64,000 bases of DNA, from the NCBI GenBank assembly GCA_948144175.1, contig CANXME010002282.1:1-64000 (forward strand), written 5' to 3'. The notes below the pieces were generated by a model. It made no database searches and was not told the DNA's origin. It saw nothing but the letters and a program-made list of their open reading frames with translations. This DNA comes from Closterium sp. NIES-65 (Eukaryota > Streptophyta > Zygnematophyceae > Desmidiales > Closteriaceae). Positions 53,501 through 63,960 of this stretch are shown here, piece by piece (positions within the stretch are counted from its first letter, which is position 1; every line of letters starts with the position of its first letter). The translations under genes were made by a program, and so were the position numbers.

Positions 53501-56500
53501 CTCCTCTCATCCAAACCCACTGTCTGCTTTCATGGACCCCCTGGAAGCATTCCATGTTGAAGCCATGTTCAAAGTTATGCGAAGGTTAAAATTCATCTTC
53601 AAACAGGATTAAGGAACATCTTCCATGTTTTATCGAAGGTGAATCGGGGGTTCTATAGAGGGGGAGAGAGAGCAGGACAGGCAAAATTCTAGTAGTTCTA
53701 TCATGCCCAAGTCAGAAAACTAGTTGGCATGCCAAGGGGAATGGCAACTGCTGTAAATGCAGCAGGTCCGTGCACAAATGGGTTTGTCAACAAAGAAGTA
53801 GAGAAAATGGGTGAGTGGAAGGAGGGAGGTTGTGGTGGTGCATATGAGAGGTGTGGAAAGAATCGCAATAAGTGTCCTGGGGGCCTGCTAAAGGGGTTGC
53901 TACGTGCCATGGGGACGAATTTCACACAGAAATGCAGCAAAATGTCACCGCAGAACCAAAACGTCCCTTTGAAAACACAGTAACGAAAGGTAGACTAGGT
54001 GCTAATGTTGTCTAACCTACCTTATCATCCCCCTTCCTTTCTCCATCTCCCTCCGTTTTCATATTGAAAGGAGTTCAACCCGAATGCACCTCCCGGGTCT
54101 CTATCATCTCCATGCATGCAGGCGCAGGTGGACAACATGTGGGCTGCATGAGCCTCTCCTTCTCCAATAGTACCGAAACCACCTTCATGGATTCACCAAT
54201 CTCTCATTTTATTTTTCTCTTGACCCCGTTCCATGACCAAATTAGATTGTTCCCCACCCATTTCATTCCACTGCCCACCAGTTTGCTAGGCTCCCAACAA
54301 TTAACCGGATCCATTCCAGATTCCATCAGTGCCTTGGGCAGGCTAACCTATCTGTGAGTATGAATGGGAGCATGGAGAGATGCGCATAAGAAGAGACGAG
54401 CATTGGCCTACGTAAATGCGACCAACTCGTGATGAGCAGGTGGTGAACATCATTGTACGATGGCCAACCAGTGGCCAGCTTGTCACAAGAAGAATGATGT
54501 CCCTGCCAGGTTTGTGGTGAACCTACCTACGAGAGATTTTAGTGGAAATTTTCGTCGGGTGAAAATGGTTAGGAGAAAGAACAGTTTCCATGACATCCTC
54601 CCAAACTGGTTTTACCTTCTTCCATGTCCAGCCCACTTCGATAAATGCCTACCCATACGTCTACCCCTTCGGCACAGACGCGCGACTCTGTTGAAGGCTA
54701 ACAACTTGTTTTCTTCGTGCCATAACTGCTACATCACCTCCTCTTGACATGAAAAGCAGACCAGGCTAGCGAAAGACAGCCAAAGTTTTTTCCCAACATC
54801 CATCAAGAGAGCAACACCTTCTGCCACATCTAGCAGAGCCACCAACCTTTGAAGTGAACCCTCAGTCCATGTGACCCTGCCGGGTTGGCCCTGCCCCGAA
54901 ACTTCCCCGGGCCAAACCTCTAAGTTGGGCTGTTGGCCCGAAGCGGGCCGGGCAGTCCTGGTCCGCCGGGCCATCGGCAGCCCGTTTTTGGCTAGGCATG
55001 AGCGAAAGGCCCCGACCCAACCCCAGTTTTTGGCGGGTCGGCTCAGGACTTCCAATGTCCTGGCCTAGCCGGGTCGAGTCTGTCCAGGCCAAGCAAAAAC
55101 CCGACCCAACGTTGAATTTTGGGTCTGGTCGGGTCGGGTCGGTTGGGTCGGGCCTTAGGCCGACTTCGACTCGGAATTGGGTCAAAAACAGGGTAACTGG
55201 GTCGGGCTTTGACCCGACCCGGTTTCGACACTTGGACGACCCCTAAAGCCGATGTGGAAGCGACATTTTTCCAATCAACATCAGTCCCGCAACCTAACTA
55301 ACCATCAGCCCATAAATCCTAGTTTTTAGGCAAGTACTAGTCAACTATGTCCAGAGGATGAATGTCGAGAGATCTATACAGGCAAAATCCTGATGTTTAC
55401 AGAGATCGCAACGAATTTCGTCGATTTCCGCAGATCGACGGGCGAAAATTCCTGATTTGCGCAGATCGACGGGCAAAATTCCTGATCTGCGCAGATCGAC
55501 GGGCAAAATCGTAGATCTGCGCAGTGCATAGGTGAGAGCGGTTTCCTGACCCGAGCCGACCTCGGGTCGGCCCGACGCGATGTCGGGCCAGGAAAGAACC
55601 GGCCCTGTACCCCCGGGTCGGGTCAGGGTATACAACCTCGTGGCCCGGGGTCGGCCCGGGGTCGGCCCGAGGTCGGCTTGTGTCCAACGGTTGGCCTTGG
55701 TTCTGCCCTATACTCCTATTTTATGCACCTGGGCTGGCTCTTACCTGACCACTAAGCTAGGGATGAGCAAATGGCGAACTCGAACACGTTTGGGTTCGAG
55801 TTCGCTCGAACATCATCTTTTCCCGAACCGAACACAGTTCGGTTCGGCGAACACTTTGAGCAAAAAATGGTGTTCGCCGTTCGCCTGTGAAGGCGTGTTC
55901 GGGCGAACCTCGAACAGTGTTCGTGTTCGTCACGGGCAAATTGCAGCGGCGGCCCGAACACGAACGTGTTCGGGCGAACATCGAACACTGTTCGGCGAAC
56001 ATTTTAAGCCAAAAAAAAATACCTGTTCGGTTCGCCTCGAACACGTTCGAGGCGAACCGAACAGGTGTTCGCCACCTTGCTCATCCCTACACTAAGCTCA
56101 TGTTTCCTTCCCGCACAATCATGTTTCTCAAACGTTACTAGTGCTACCCTTGACGGGAAGGATGAGAGAACCGTATTGGTTTTCAAACTACCGGAATGGG
56201 GTCGAGAGGGTCTGGATTGGATAATATCCTTGCCTTGCTAGCTATGACCCGTCCACTTGAGTTGGGCCGAGCTTGGCTTAAAGCTAGAGTCCGCGACAGC
56301 AATCTTCCAAAGCTGACGCTCTAGACCGCAGCTTTTTGCAGTATCTAAGGGGACTGAACTTCAATCGGAACGTCGTGTAGTCACATATGAGACGCGAGAG
56401 CCACGCAGCAGGCCATTGCTAGCCATCCAATTTTTTTCAAACCCACAAGACAGGACTTGCCAACAACGCACGAGTATGTGGGAAGGACGGATGCCATCAC

Positions 56501-59500
56501 CAGTAATGTACTCCCCGCGAGGCATAAGCAGACATGCAAACTTGGTCCGGGCTTAACAATTGGCTGGCCTGTCCGGATCTGGGAAGGCCATGGTGAAGGC
56601 CCATTTGTGTTTCACGCGGAGCGCCGCTCTTAAGTCACCGATAGGAACTTCGAAATCCGATGGATCCAAAAAGCAAAAATTGTCAATGTTGACCGCCTCG
56701 GGATGCCTTGTAGAAGGTTTTTTCAGGCCACCGAAATTAGGTTAAATCGGCCGATTTCCGTAGAGTTAACCCCCCACAACCCCCCACACACCACCCTCAG
56801 CTTTGCGGCTACATGGCTGCTTGGCTTCGCGGCTACATGGCTGCTCGGCTTCGCAGCTACGCTGCTGCTCGGCTGCGCTGCTGCACCTGTTCATCTGTGG
56901 AAAAAAGGGGTGGGGGATGGGTTTAGAAGTGCAGATGCGGGGCGACAGGCGGCAGCCCGTAGGGAACGCTGCAGGGCGACGGACGGCGGCCCGACGAGGA
57001 AGAGAAATGCCGTGGATGTGTCTGACGGAAAAGGCGTGATCGATTGAAGCACCGACGATGTGCTTACCAGGGAAATTGCCGATGTCGTCGAGAATGAGGG
57101 AGAAGTGGCGAAGGATAAAGACCCAAAGCCACAACATATAGGCTGCCATCAGATTGATCATACCCAAATAAAGTCATCAGACCAGCCATTCTCAAGCTAC
57201 CATCATCGTTGATCAAATCTGAGCCATCCCTGAGCTCTCCTTTTCGCTTCAGAAAAAGATCAAAATGTCTTGCCAACGCTGCTGGCCTACAGACTTTCCT
57301 TCACAAGATGCAGAGAGTGAAGACATTATGCGATGGAGTATGCTGTTTTAAGCACTGTGCATGCACAGCTGTTTCAGGTCATAGTTGTATCCTGCTGTGC
57401 CTTTCCACCAACACAAACATTGTGTACTCTATATCTTTTTTTCCTTTTCTGAATGTGTACACAGTTGCATGTTTGCCATGAGCCGCACGTTGTCTTCATT
57501 TATTTCCACCCATAATATACTTTCCTTGCTTAACCATCAGAGATCTTGGCACCAACGCTCTGAGAGGGTCTATTCCATCCACCATCGGCAGAATGAGCAG
57601 CCTCCACACATTGTGAGTATCGGCAAGGAATCCAGGAAGAGAGCTCTAGCTGACCTCGCACAGATTCGTACATACAGGGGCCTCTGATGGTGTGATTTGA
57701 GCAACTTGTTTTGAGAACGAGCATACAAGCTATGCATGAGGAGGAGGGAGTCTGCACCAGCGCGAATGTGAATCGAGATCCACTGGGGATGGAAGGTGCC
57801 CCTGAACTGGTGGAGAGAGAATGCAGTCATTCCTCCTGTGTGACCACAACGACCTGTCACTGTTGTGAGCCGGTCCATCTCGCCACTCATAGCGGTGAGC
57901 ACGATTTTCTGCGAATCTCTCCACATTAGCCTCACTATATGGTCCCGAAATGTCCAGGCGGTAAGACACATGGGCAAGGTTATGAGGCCCCCTAACTGAG
58001 CCTCTAGAGTTCATTTTTGTGGACATTGAAAATAATCGAACGGGTTGGTCAATCTGTCCATTGAACATCTAGTGTCAAAATGCTAACGTTCGACAACAAC
58101 ACTCTGAGGGGGTCTATTCCATCCACCATCGGCAGCATGAGCAACCTTACATACCTGTCAGTATCAAGGAAGTTTGATAAAATTTCACTTTTGGCTTGAA
58201 TGGCTGTGGTTCATTCCTCAAACTACTGCTTCAGCTGTTCTTTTGTTTGATTTGGGCATGAGCAAGGAGAGCCGGGACAGCCCACCAGGGCCATCAAGGC
58301 CCATCAGCGGAAATATGATGGTTTCACAACAAGGCTATGGGGGGTCCATCACATGCTGACACGCAGGGGCTTCCCTCTAATCCGCGTAAATCTGGAATCT
58401 CCCCACCAAATCCACCACATTGAGCTCTTGGCCTCTCACTTCCGTGTGGATTTGGCTTCAAACACACTCGTATCAGGCCATCGCATGGCAGGGCCGTAAT
58501 GAAATAAATCAGCATTGATTCAAATTGCTACTTGATGTAAACAACCGGCAAACGGTGCCCATTGACAATGAGCATCTTGCCTGCCAAATTCGTGCGGACA
58601 CGGCTTAACATGCTTAGCATGGCAGACACAGTACGTGACCTCCTTGCAGCAAGTCAGCCATGGCGGGATAAGTAGGAGGGTTGGCCTTGGTTCTGCCCTA
58701 TACTCCTATTTTATGCACCTGGGCTGGCTCTTACCTGACCACTAAGCTTATGTTTCCTTCCTGCACAATCATGTTTCTCAAACGTTACTAGTGCTACCCT
58801 TGACTCGAGATCCATTCGGGGTGGAATTTGTGGGGAGATTCCGGTGATTCCCCCGCTTCGTCGGTGTCTCCATCACCAGGGGAATCTTTTCCAAGGCTGG
58901 ATTTGCTGCAGAGGCACTGCCGCCGCTTTTGCATCTGCAGCAACGGCCGGCAAGTGTGGGGTCCGTCCTGGTTGGCAGACCTACTCTTTGCGTGCTGCCA
59001 GACACACCTTTTCTCAGCACTGTGATGACAACCGAGCAGGGGATGACGGTTGCTGAGAAAAGGAGGATTTCAGGCTTTGCTAACCAAGTACACCTTTGCC
59101 CACATGGCTGAAGCACTGTGCACTTCAGCCCTGGCTGGGGAAGGACACGGTGCATGGTGGTGACCAACATTGGCACAGCAGATACGAGGGAAATCTCTCC
59201 CGCCCATGGACGTGTCACCAGGTCAGGCCGCAAATCAGAGTGGTGATTTTTGGGTATACCTGTGCACATGGGCGAAGCGAGTAATGCTTGACCCGTCCCT
59301 AGCCTTGCTCGGCCGAGTTTCTACCCGAGCCGAGTAATGCTCGGCCGAGCATTTTCCCCCAAACAAAAACTCGTTACTCGCCCTTCGACAAGAAACTCAA
59401 GCGAGCATTTTGAAAAGCTCGTCCGAGTATGAGTAATGCTCGGCCATGTGCTCTATGCGGTATTTACCAGCAGGCACGCAAAGAAAAAGGCTGCGCGATG

Positions 59501-62500
59501 AAATCGTGATTCATGATTTCGATGCACAACTGTGGTGTCAAGGTCGGGTGCGTACGGGAGGAATCAAGATCTCCCTCAGGATGTAGAGATTGGAGAGGTT
59601 GGGTTAGGTAGAGTGGATGGGATTTAGTGTGGTTCAGGGGAGTAAACCAGTTGGAAAAAAATAGGTATCCAATTGTATTTTTGGCGAATGTGAACCTACA
59701 ACAGCATAACCGCTTTGCACCGCACTTCGTCGAACTCACAACCCAACCTCCAATCGATGTGGATTTTTGGTCGACTGGATCTGGTGGATTTGTTTGCTAG
59801 AAACAGTCGTCCCGGGTTTCCCGTCCCCTTCACCCGCTAGGACTTACATCCAACCAGCGCGACAAATGTTGCGCTGGGTTTTTCCAAACATCTGATGTTC
59901 GGAAAAGTGGGGACGGTCCCCGAACATGTTTGGTGTTCGGGAATTGTCCCCATAAACTTTTCGAACCCCGAACATGTTCGGGCGAACTGTATTTCCAAAA
60001 AAGAAGGTTCGAACATGTTTGAAACGAACATGTTCGACCTGAACCTGTTTGAGGTTTGGAAAAGTGCTCATGTCTAGCTGACATAATCCCCCTTCTGAAG
60101 GTCAACCTGTTCAAACGCCCACTCAATTACCAGCTGAAAAAGATCTGCACCTGTGAATTCGTGAGCATAAACAACTATCCAACCAGCCCTAGTATCACAT
60201 TTGAGCTCACACATTCCCTCTAGAGCTATGGAATCCTGCCTCTGACTCACCAATGTGGGAGTGAGTATTCCCCCTTGGAATAGCTGCTTCAACCATAAAT
60301 TTGCCTGCATACTGTTGCTTCACTACCGCTATAGGCTTCACTGTTGCTTTGGTGTGCTTGTGTAACATTAAGAACATTGCCTCCCGTTGTCCATTCTTCT
60401 GATATCTGCTCTTTACAAAACTGTGTTACAAAGCCAAAATTGAAGTATAGAAAACATGTGTTTGCTCACAGTTGGAGGCAACCTATTAGAACGGGTACCT
60501 CGAGTGACATTCAAATCTGGGCGTAACATCTCCCACTTCCAACACCGTCTATTAGAGTGTGTGTGTAAGTTGTAATGTTACGTGTTCAACTCTCACGGTC
60601 TGTTTAGACTCCATTTCCACTTTCCTCTCCCCCCAACCACTTGCTGTATCCCCCTTAGGGATGAGCAAAGGGCGAACACGAACATGTTCGTCTTCGCCCC
60701 TTGTCGAACACCCTCTTTTGCCGAACCGAACACTGTTCGGTTCGGCGAACGGTTTAGGAAAAAACAGGTGTTCGCTATTCGCCTGTGGAGGCGTGTTCGG
60801 GCGAACCTCGAACACTGTTCGTGTTCGTCGCGGGCAAATTTCAGCAGTGGCCCGAACACGAACGTGTTCGGGCGAACATCGAACACTGTTTGGCGAACGA
60901 TTTGAGCTAAAAAACAAAACCTGTTCGGTCCGCCTCGAACGTGTTCGAAGCGAACCGAACAGGTGTTCGCCACCTTGCTCATCCCTAATCCCTCTTATTC
61001 CTCGGATGGAACTCTGTGCGTGTGTGTACATCCTCAGGTATCTATCGACTAACAAGCTGAATGGGTCTATTCCATCCACCATCGGCAGCATGAGCAACCT
61101 TAAATATCTGTCAGTATCAAGGAAGTTTGATAAAATTTCACTTTTGGCTTGAATGGCTGTGGTTCATTTCTTAAACTACTTTTTGAAAGGGTTACTTCTT
61201 GCACACTGTGCTATATAGTTGATGGTAACGTTTAGCACCTGTTTATCAGGCACCGTTTAGAGTAGGTAGCTTGTATCACAATCATATTTCACCATGTCAT
61301 GAGTTCTTCTTGTTGTTTGATATCAATCCTCCCTCTCCTACTATTCAGTTGATTCATTTGTTATTCTTGATTGAATTTCATGGCACCTTCCTATGTGCTT
61401 GGTAACTAGTGTTTCGCCGTATCTTTTTTTAACACATTTGAAGCCCTTTACATGTAATCTTACCACTCGTAAAACCCTTCGCATGTTTTACCATAAGATA
61501 TCTCAACCACTATGCGCTGACTGGGTCCATTCCATCCAACATAGGCAACATGACAAACCTCAGAGACTTGCGAGTAACATAAAGAGATCATAAAGAGAGC
61601 CAACATGACCGCTCACATGCTCATAAATATGAGGTCCAGAGCTGGCAGTTAAGAAAACATCTTGTCTTTGCTCAACTTGACACAACTCCCAACTCGACTT
61701 CCACTCGAAGTGACTTGAATCGACTCGACACATGAGCATGTCTGATCCACGTTGTACCTATCCGAGAAAGGGAGACTCCAGAAAATGCATCTGCATTGAA
61801 GAGTAAACAGCTTCGACTTATTCAAACCGTAACCCACATGTGTCTAAGCATGGGCATTTGACCCGACCCGGCCCGACCCGTCCCGTTGAGGGCGACCCGT
61901 TAGCTTAACGGGTCGGGTCGGGTCGGGTTAGCGGGTCGGGTTTGACTCTGTTTTGGTGACCCGACCCGCCCCGTGGGAACGGGTATTTGTGACCCGTTAC
62001 CGGGTCGGTTACACCACGGGTCGGGTCGGATCGGATCAAAATATGTTACAGCAGCAGGGTATGGGGGTTAGGTCTGAATTGCTACATTGTAAACTACATG
62101 TTACAACTATATTCTTAAGTTTATACGTACCTTACGTACCCTGTCATTTGACTGGGTACGCGACCCGGACGAGACGGTTCAACCTGACCCGGCAGGTCGC
62201 AAATACCCGTCACTAAATCACAGTGACGGGTCACGGGTCGACCCGACCCGTCCGGGTTTTCCCGACCCGACCCGGGCGGGTCGGCCTTCTCAGCATTCCT
62301 GACCCGACCCGTCCGGGTCAAATGCCCATCCCTACATGTGTCCAACGCGACTCATGAGTCGGGTGTTGTGGGTCTCGGTCGGACGGGAACAGGATTTTAC
62401 TGAAGACCAGAACCCAGCAGGACTTATTGTAGTTGTCATAATCTTCCCTATAAGAACGGGTACCTCGAGTGACATTCAAATCTGGGCGTTACATCTCCCA

Positions 62501-62734
62501 CTTCCAACACCGCCTATTAGAGAGTGTGTGTAAGTTGTAATGTTACGTGTTCAACTCTCACGGTCTGTTTAGACTCCATTTCCACTTTCCTCTCCCCCCA
62601 ACCACTTGCTGTATCCCTCTTATTCCTCGGATGGAACTCTGTGCGTGTGTGTACATCCTCAGGTCTCTATATGATAACAAACTGAATGGGTCTATTCCAT
62701 CCACCATCGGCAGCATGAGCAACCTTGCACACCT
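50593..62734 (+). CDS. LRR receptor-like protein gene, eight exons, 3' end outside window
   Basis: Plant-style extracellular LRR receptor; ligand unknown. Exon 1 50593-50704: Met, signal peptide (LIRLSLLIFLTCLAVVSPVRC), VPLVDSQ, then GTTCGT. Exon 2 52757-52877: LRR N-cap (VLEDLQQAWGQNF...DCSWATNVTCDAQGMVTG). Then one LRR per exon: 54282-54353 (LLGSQQLTGSIPDSISALG), 57541-57612 (DLGTNALRGSIPSTIGRMS), 58073-58156 (84 bp; TFDNNTLRGSIPSTIGSMS), 61038-61109 (YLSTNKLNGSIPSTIGSMS), 61498-61569 (YLNHYALTGSIPSNIGNMT), 62663-62734 (SLYDNKLNGSIPSTIGSMS). LRR exons take one base of the first codon and leave two bases of the last, so all eight join without a stop (677 nt so far). Donors: GTGAGT twice, GTCAGT three times, one GC. 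The last exons lie in duplicated blocks. Membrane and any kinase parts would lie past 64000. The model rests on motif, phase and splice words; expression is unknown. Confidence 0.78.
51659..52000. mobile_element. GGCCC/GGGCC-filled MITE candidate
   Basis: 342 bp in intron 1 of the LRR gene, flanked by CGATAGC (51652-51658 and 52001-52007). Starts GATGAGCA and ends TGCTCAA, a short inverted terminus like the other MITEs here. The interior is nearly all GGGCCGGGC, CCCGGGC and GGCCCGCC words in both orientations. The leading TAGG is not visible, so the ends are less certain. Confidence 0.5.
52990..53765 (+). repeat. Tandem duplication of about 430 bp in intron 2
   Basis: 52990-53340 and 53440-53765 share, in order, a TGTGTTTCTTTG block, CTGTCTGCTTT, a GTTCTTGAAG/GTTGAAGCC block, AGAGCAGGACAGGCA, and AAGTCAGAA...TTGGCATG. 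Diverged but collinear. Confidence 0.75.
54858..55245. mobile_element. GGCCC- and GGGTC-rich MITE-like block
   Basis: 54858-54992 is rich in GGGCC words. 54993 (TAGGCATGAGCGAAAG) to 55245 (CGACCCCTA) is filled with GGGTCGG/CCGACCC. The left end fits the TAGGSATGAGC family. The right end shares TTTCG and CCCTA with its complement, but no target duplication was found. Possibly one element inserted beside or into another. Confidence 0.45.
55427..55525. repeat. 30-bp tandem repeat, three copies
   Basis: CGCAGATCGACGGGCAAAAT units, each ending in TTCCTGATCTG or a variant, with a 30-bp period (first copy 31). Confidence 0.9.
55540..55682. repeat. GGGTC/GACCC and GGCCC-rich stretch
   Basis: CTGACCCGAGCCGACCTCGG ... 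GGTCGGCCCGAGGTCGGC. Self-complementary content like the MITEs, without defined ends. Confidence 0.6.
55690..56630 (+). repeat. Segmental duplication block C
   Basis: From TTGGCCTTGGTTCTGCC to about GCCTGTCCGGATCTGGGAAG, interrupted by the MITE at 55758-56089. Aligns with 63255-63900 (block B), and its first part with 58681-58800 (block A). A 78-bp stretch present in B near 63415-63490 is missing here. Confidence 0.85.
55758..56089. mobile_element. hAT-like MITE 1, GTTCG/CGAAC-filled (332 bp)
   Basis: Termini TAGGGATGAGCAA and TTGCTCATCCCTA are a perfect 13-bp inverted repeat. Target duplication CACTAAGC at 55750-55757 and 56090-56097 (8 bp, the hAT length). The paralogous empty site ACCACTAAGCTTATG is at about 58739-58752, and a variant at about 63319. 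No ORF. The interior is dominated by GTTCG and its complement (CGAACACTGTTCGG and similar). Confidence 0.92.
56100..57540. other. LRR gene intron; no other gene recognised
   Basis: 56797-56885 is a 24-bp repeat (GGCTTCGCGGCTACATGGCT plus GCTT, about 3.5 copies). The FAATWLLG frames come from it. The rest is unassigned. Confidence 0.6.
58110..58800 (+). repeat. Segmental duplication block A
   Basis: Contains the 3' part of the 58073-58156 exon and the intron beyond it. Nearly identical to 62690-63385 (block B). Confidence 0.93.
58801..59279. other. Unassigned intronic sequence with long frames
   Basis: A minus frame of 163 codons (58778-59269) and overlapping plus frames (for example GRPTLCVLPDTPFLSTVMTT at about 58971-59030) have protein-like composition but no family I recognise. 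Could be a relic of a captured gene or transposon. Confidence 0.25.
59280..59455. repeat. CTCGG/CCGAG-rich self-complementary stretch
   Basis: GCTCGGCCGAG, GAGTAATGCTCGG and ACTCG words in both orientations; looks like another word-filled MITE, ends unclear. Confidence 0.45.
59868..60077. mobile_element. Worn GTTCG-type MITE
   Basis: Right end GTGCTCATGTCTA is the complement of TAGACATGAGCAC, close to TAGGGATGAGCAA. Sub-terminal TTTTCCAAAC and GTTTGGAAAA are inverted. The interior has GAACATG/CATGTTC and CGAAC words. Left end eroded. Confidence 0.5.
60480..61155 (+). repeat. Segmental duplication block D
   Basis: 60480-60655 plus 60988-61155 (around MITE 2) match 62445-62770 in block B, including the LRR exon 61038-61109. 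Confidence 0.93.
60656..60987. mobile_element. hAT-like MITE 2, GTTCG/CGAAC-filled (332 bp)
   Basis: Same length, termini (TAGGGATGAGCAAA...TTGCTCATCCCTA) and interior as MITE 1. Target duplication ATCCCCCT/ATCCCTCT at 60648-60655 and 60988-60995 (one mismatch). Block B at about 62610-62625 shows the empty site TGTATCCCTCTTATTCC. Confidence 0.92.
61845..62334. mobile_element. hAT-like MITE 3, GGGTC/GACCC-filled (490 bp)
   Basis: Left TAAGCATGGGCATTTGACCC, right GGGTCAAATGCCCATCCCTA: inverted termini of 20 bp with two mismatches. Target duplication CATGTGTC at 61837-61844 and 62335-62342 (8 bp). Both flanks are packed with CCCGACCC/GGGTCGGG words; the middle (about 62045-62150) is ordinary AT-richer sequence. 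Confidence 0.9.
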
Positions 62735-63960
62735 GTCAGTATCAAGGAAGTTTGATAAAATTTCATTTTTGGCTTGAATGGCTGTGGTTCATTCCTCAAA
62801 CTACTGCTTCAGCTGTTCTTTTGTTTGATTTGGGCGTGAGCAAGGAGAGCCGGGACAGCCCACCAGGGCCATCAAGGCCCATCAGCGGAAATATGATGGT
62901 TTCATAACAAGGCTATGGGGAGTCCATCACATGCTGACACGCAGGGGCTTCCCTCTAATCCGCGTAAATCTGGAATCTCCCCACCAAATCCACCACATTG
63001 AGCTCTTGGCCTCTCACTTCCGTATGGATTTGGCTTCAAACACACTCGTATCAGGCCATCGCATGGCAGGGCCGTAATGAAATAAATCAGCATTGATTCA
63101 AATTGCTACTTGATGTAAACAACCGGCAAACGGTGCCCACTGACAATGACCATCTTGCATGCCAAATCCATGTGGACACGGCTTAACATGCTTGGCATGG
63201 CAGACACAGTACATGACCTTTTTGCAGCAAGTCAGCCATGGCCGGATAGGTAGGAGGGTTGGCCTTGGCTCTGCCCTATACTCCTTTTTTATGCACCTGG
63301 GCTGGCTCTTGCCTGACCGCTAAGCTTATGTCTCCTTCCCACACAATCATGTTTCTCAAACGTCCGTTACTAGTGCTACCCTTGATAGAAAGTATGGGAA
63401 AACCGTATCGGTTTTCACACTAGCGAGAGCAAGAGTAGAATCTTGGCCGGTGTGCTTTTTGCCTCCATGGCCAGGCATGACACCTGAATGGGGTCGGGAG
63501 GGTCTGGGTTGGATAATATTCCTGCCTTGCTATGACCCGTCCACTTGAGTTGGGCCAAGCTTGGTCTGGCTCTACTTGAACCTATTCCACTTAAAGCTAG
63601 TGTCGGTGACGGTAATCTTCCAATGCTGACGCTTGAGACCACAGCTTTCTGCCGTACATGAGGGGACTAAATTCCAATCGGAACACCGTGTAGTCACATA
63701 TGAGACGTGAGAGCCATGCAGCAGGGCATGGCTAGCCATCCATAATTCTTTGAACCCAAGAGATGGGTCCTGCCAACAACGCACGAGTATGTGGGAAGGA
63801 CGGATGCCATCACCAATAACTGACTCCGCGCAAGGCATAAGCAAACATGAAAACTTGGTCCGGGCTGAACAATTGGCCAGCCTGTCCGAATGTGGGAAGA
63901 TTTGATATGTGTCGGCTTGCCAAAGGCCGAACTGCACTGGTTTGCCTTGAGTCATAGCCC
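62445..63960 (+). repeat. Segmental duplication block B (most complete copy)
   Basis: Left part matches block D, middle matches block A, right part matches block C, so B joins pieces found separately elsewhere. Contains LRR exon 62663-62734. 62735-64000 shows no further exon. A minus frame at 63572-63967 (131 codons) is conserved only in part in block C, with a stop, and is not identified. Confidence 0.88.

Noticed and set aside
56766-57167. CSSAAEQQRSCEAEQPCSRE-type minus frame
   Set aside because: Comes from the 24-bp repeat in the LRR intron.
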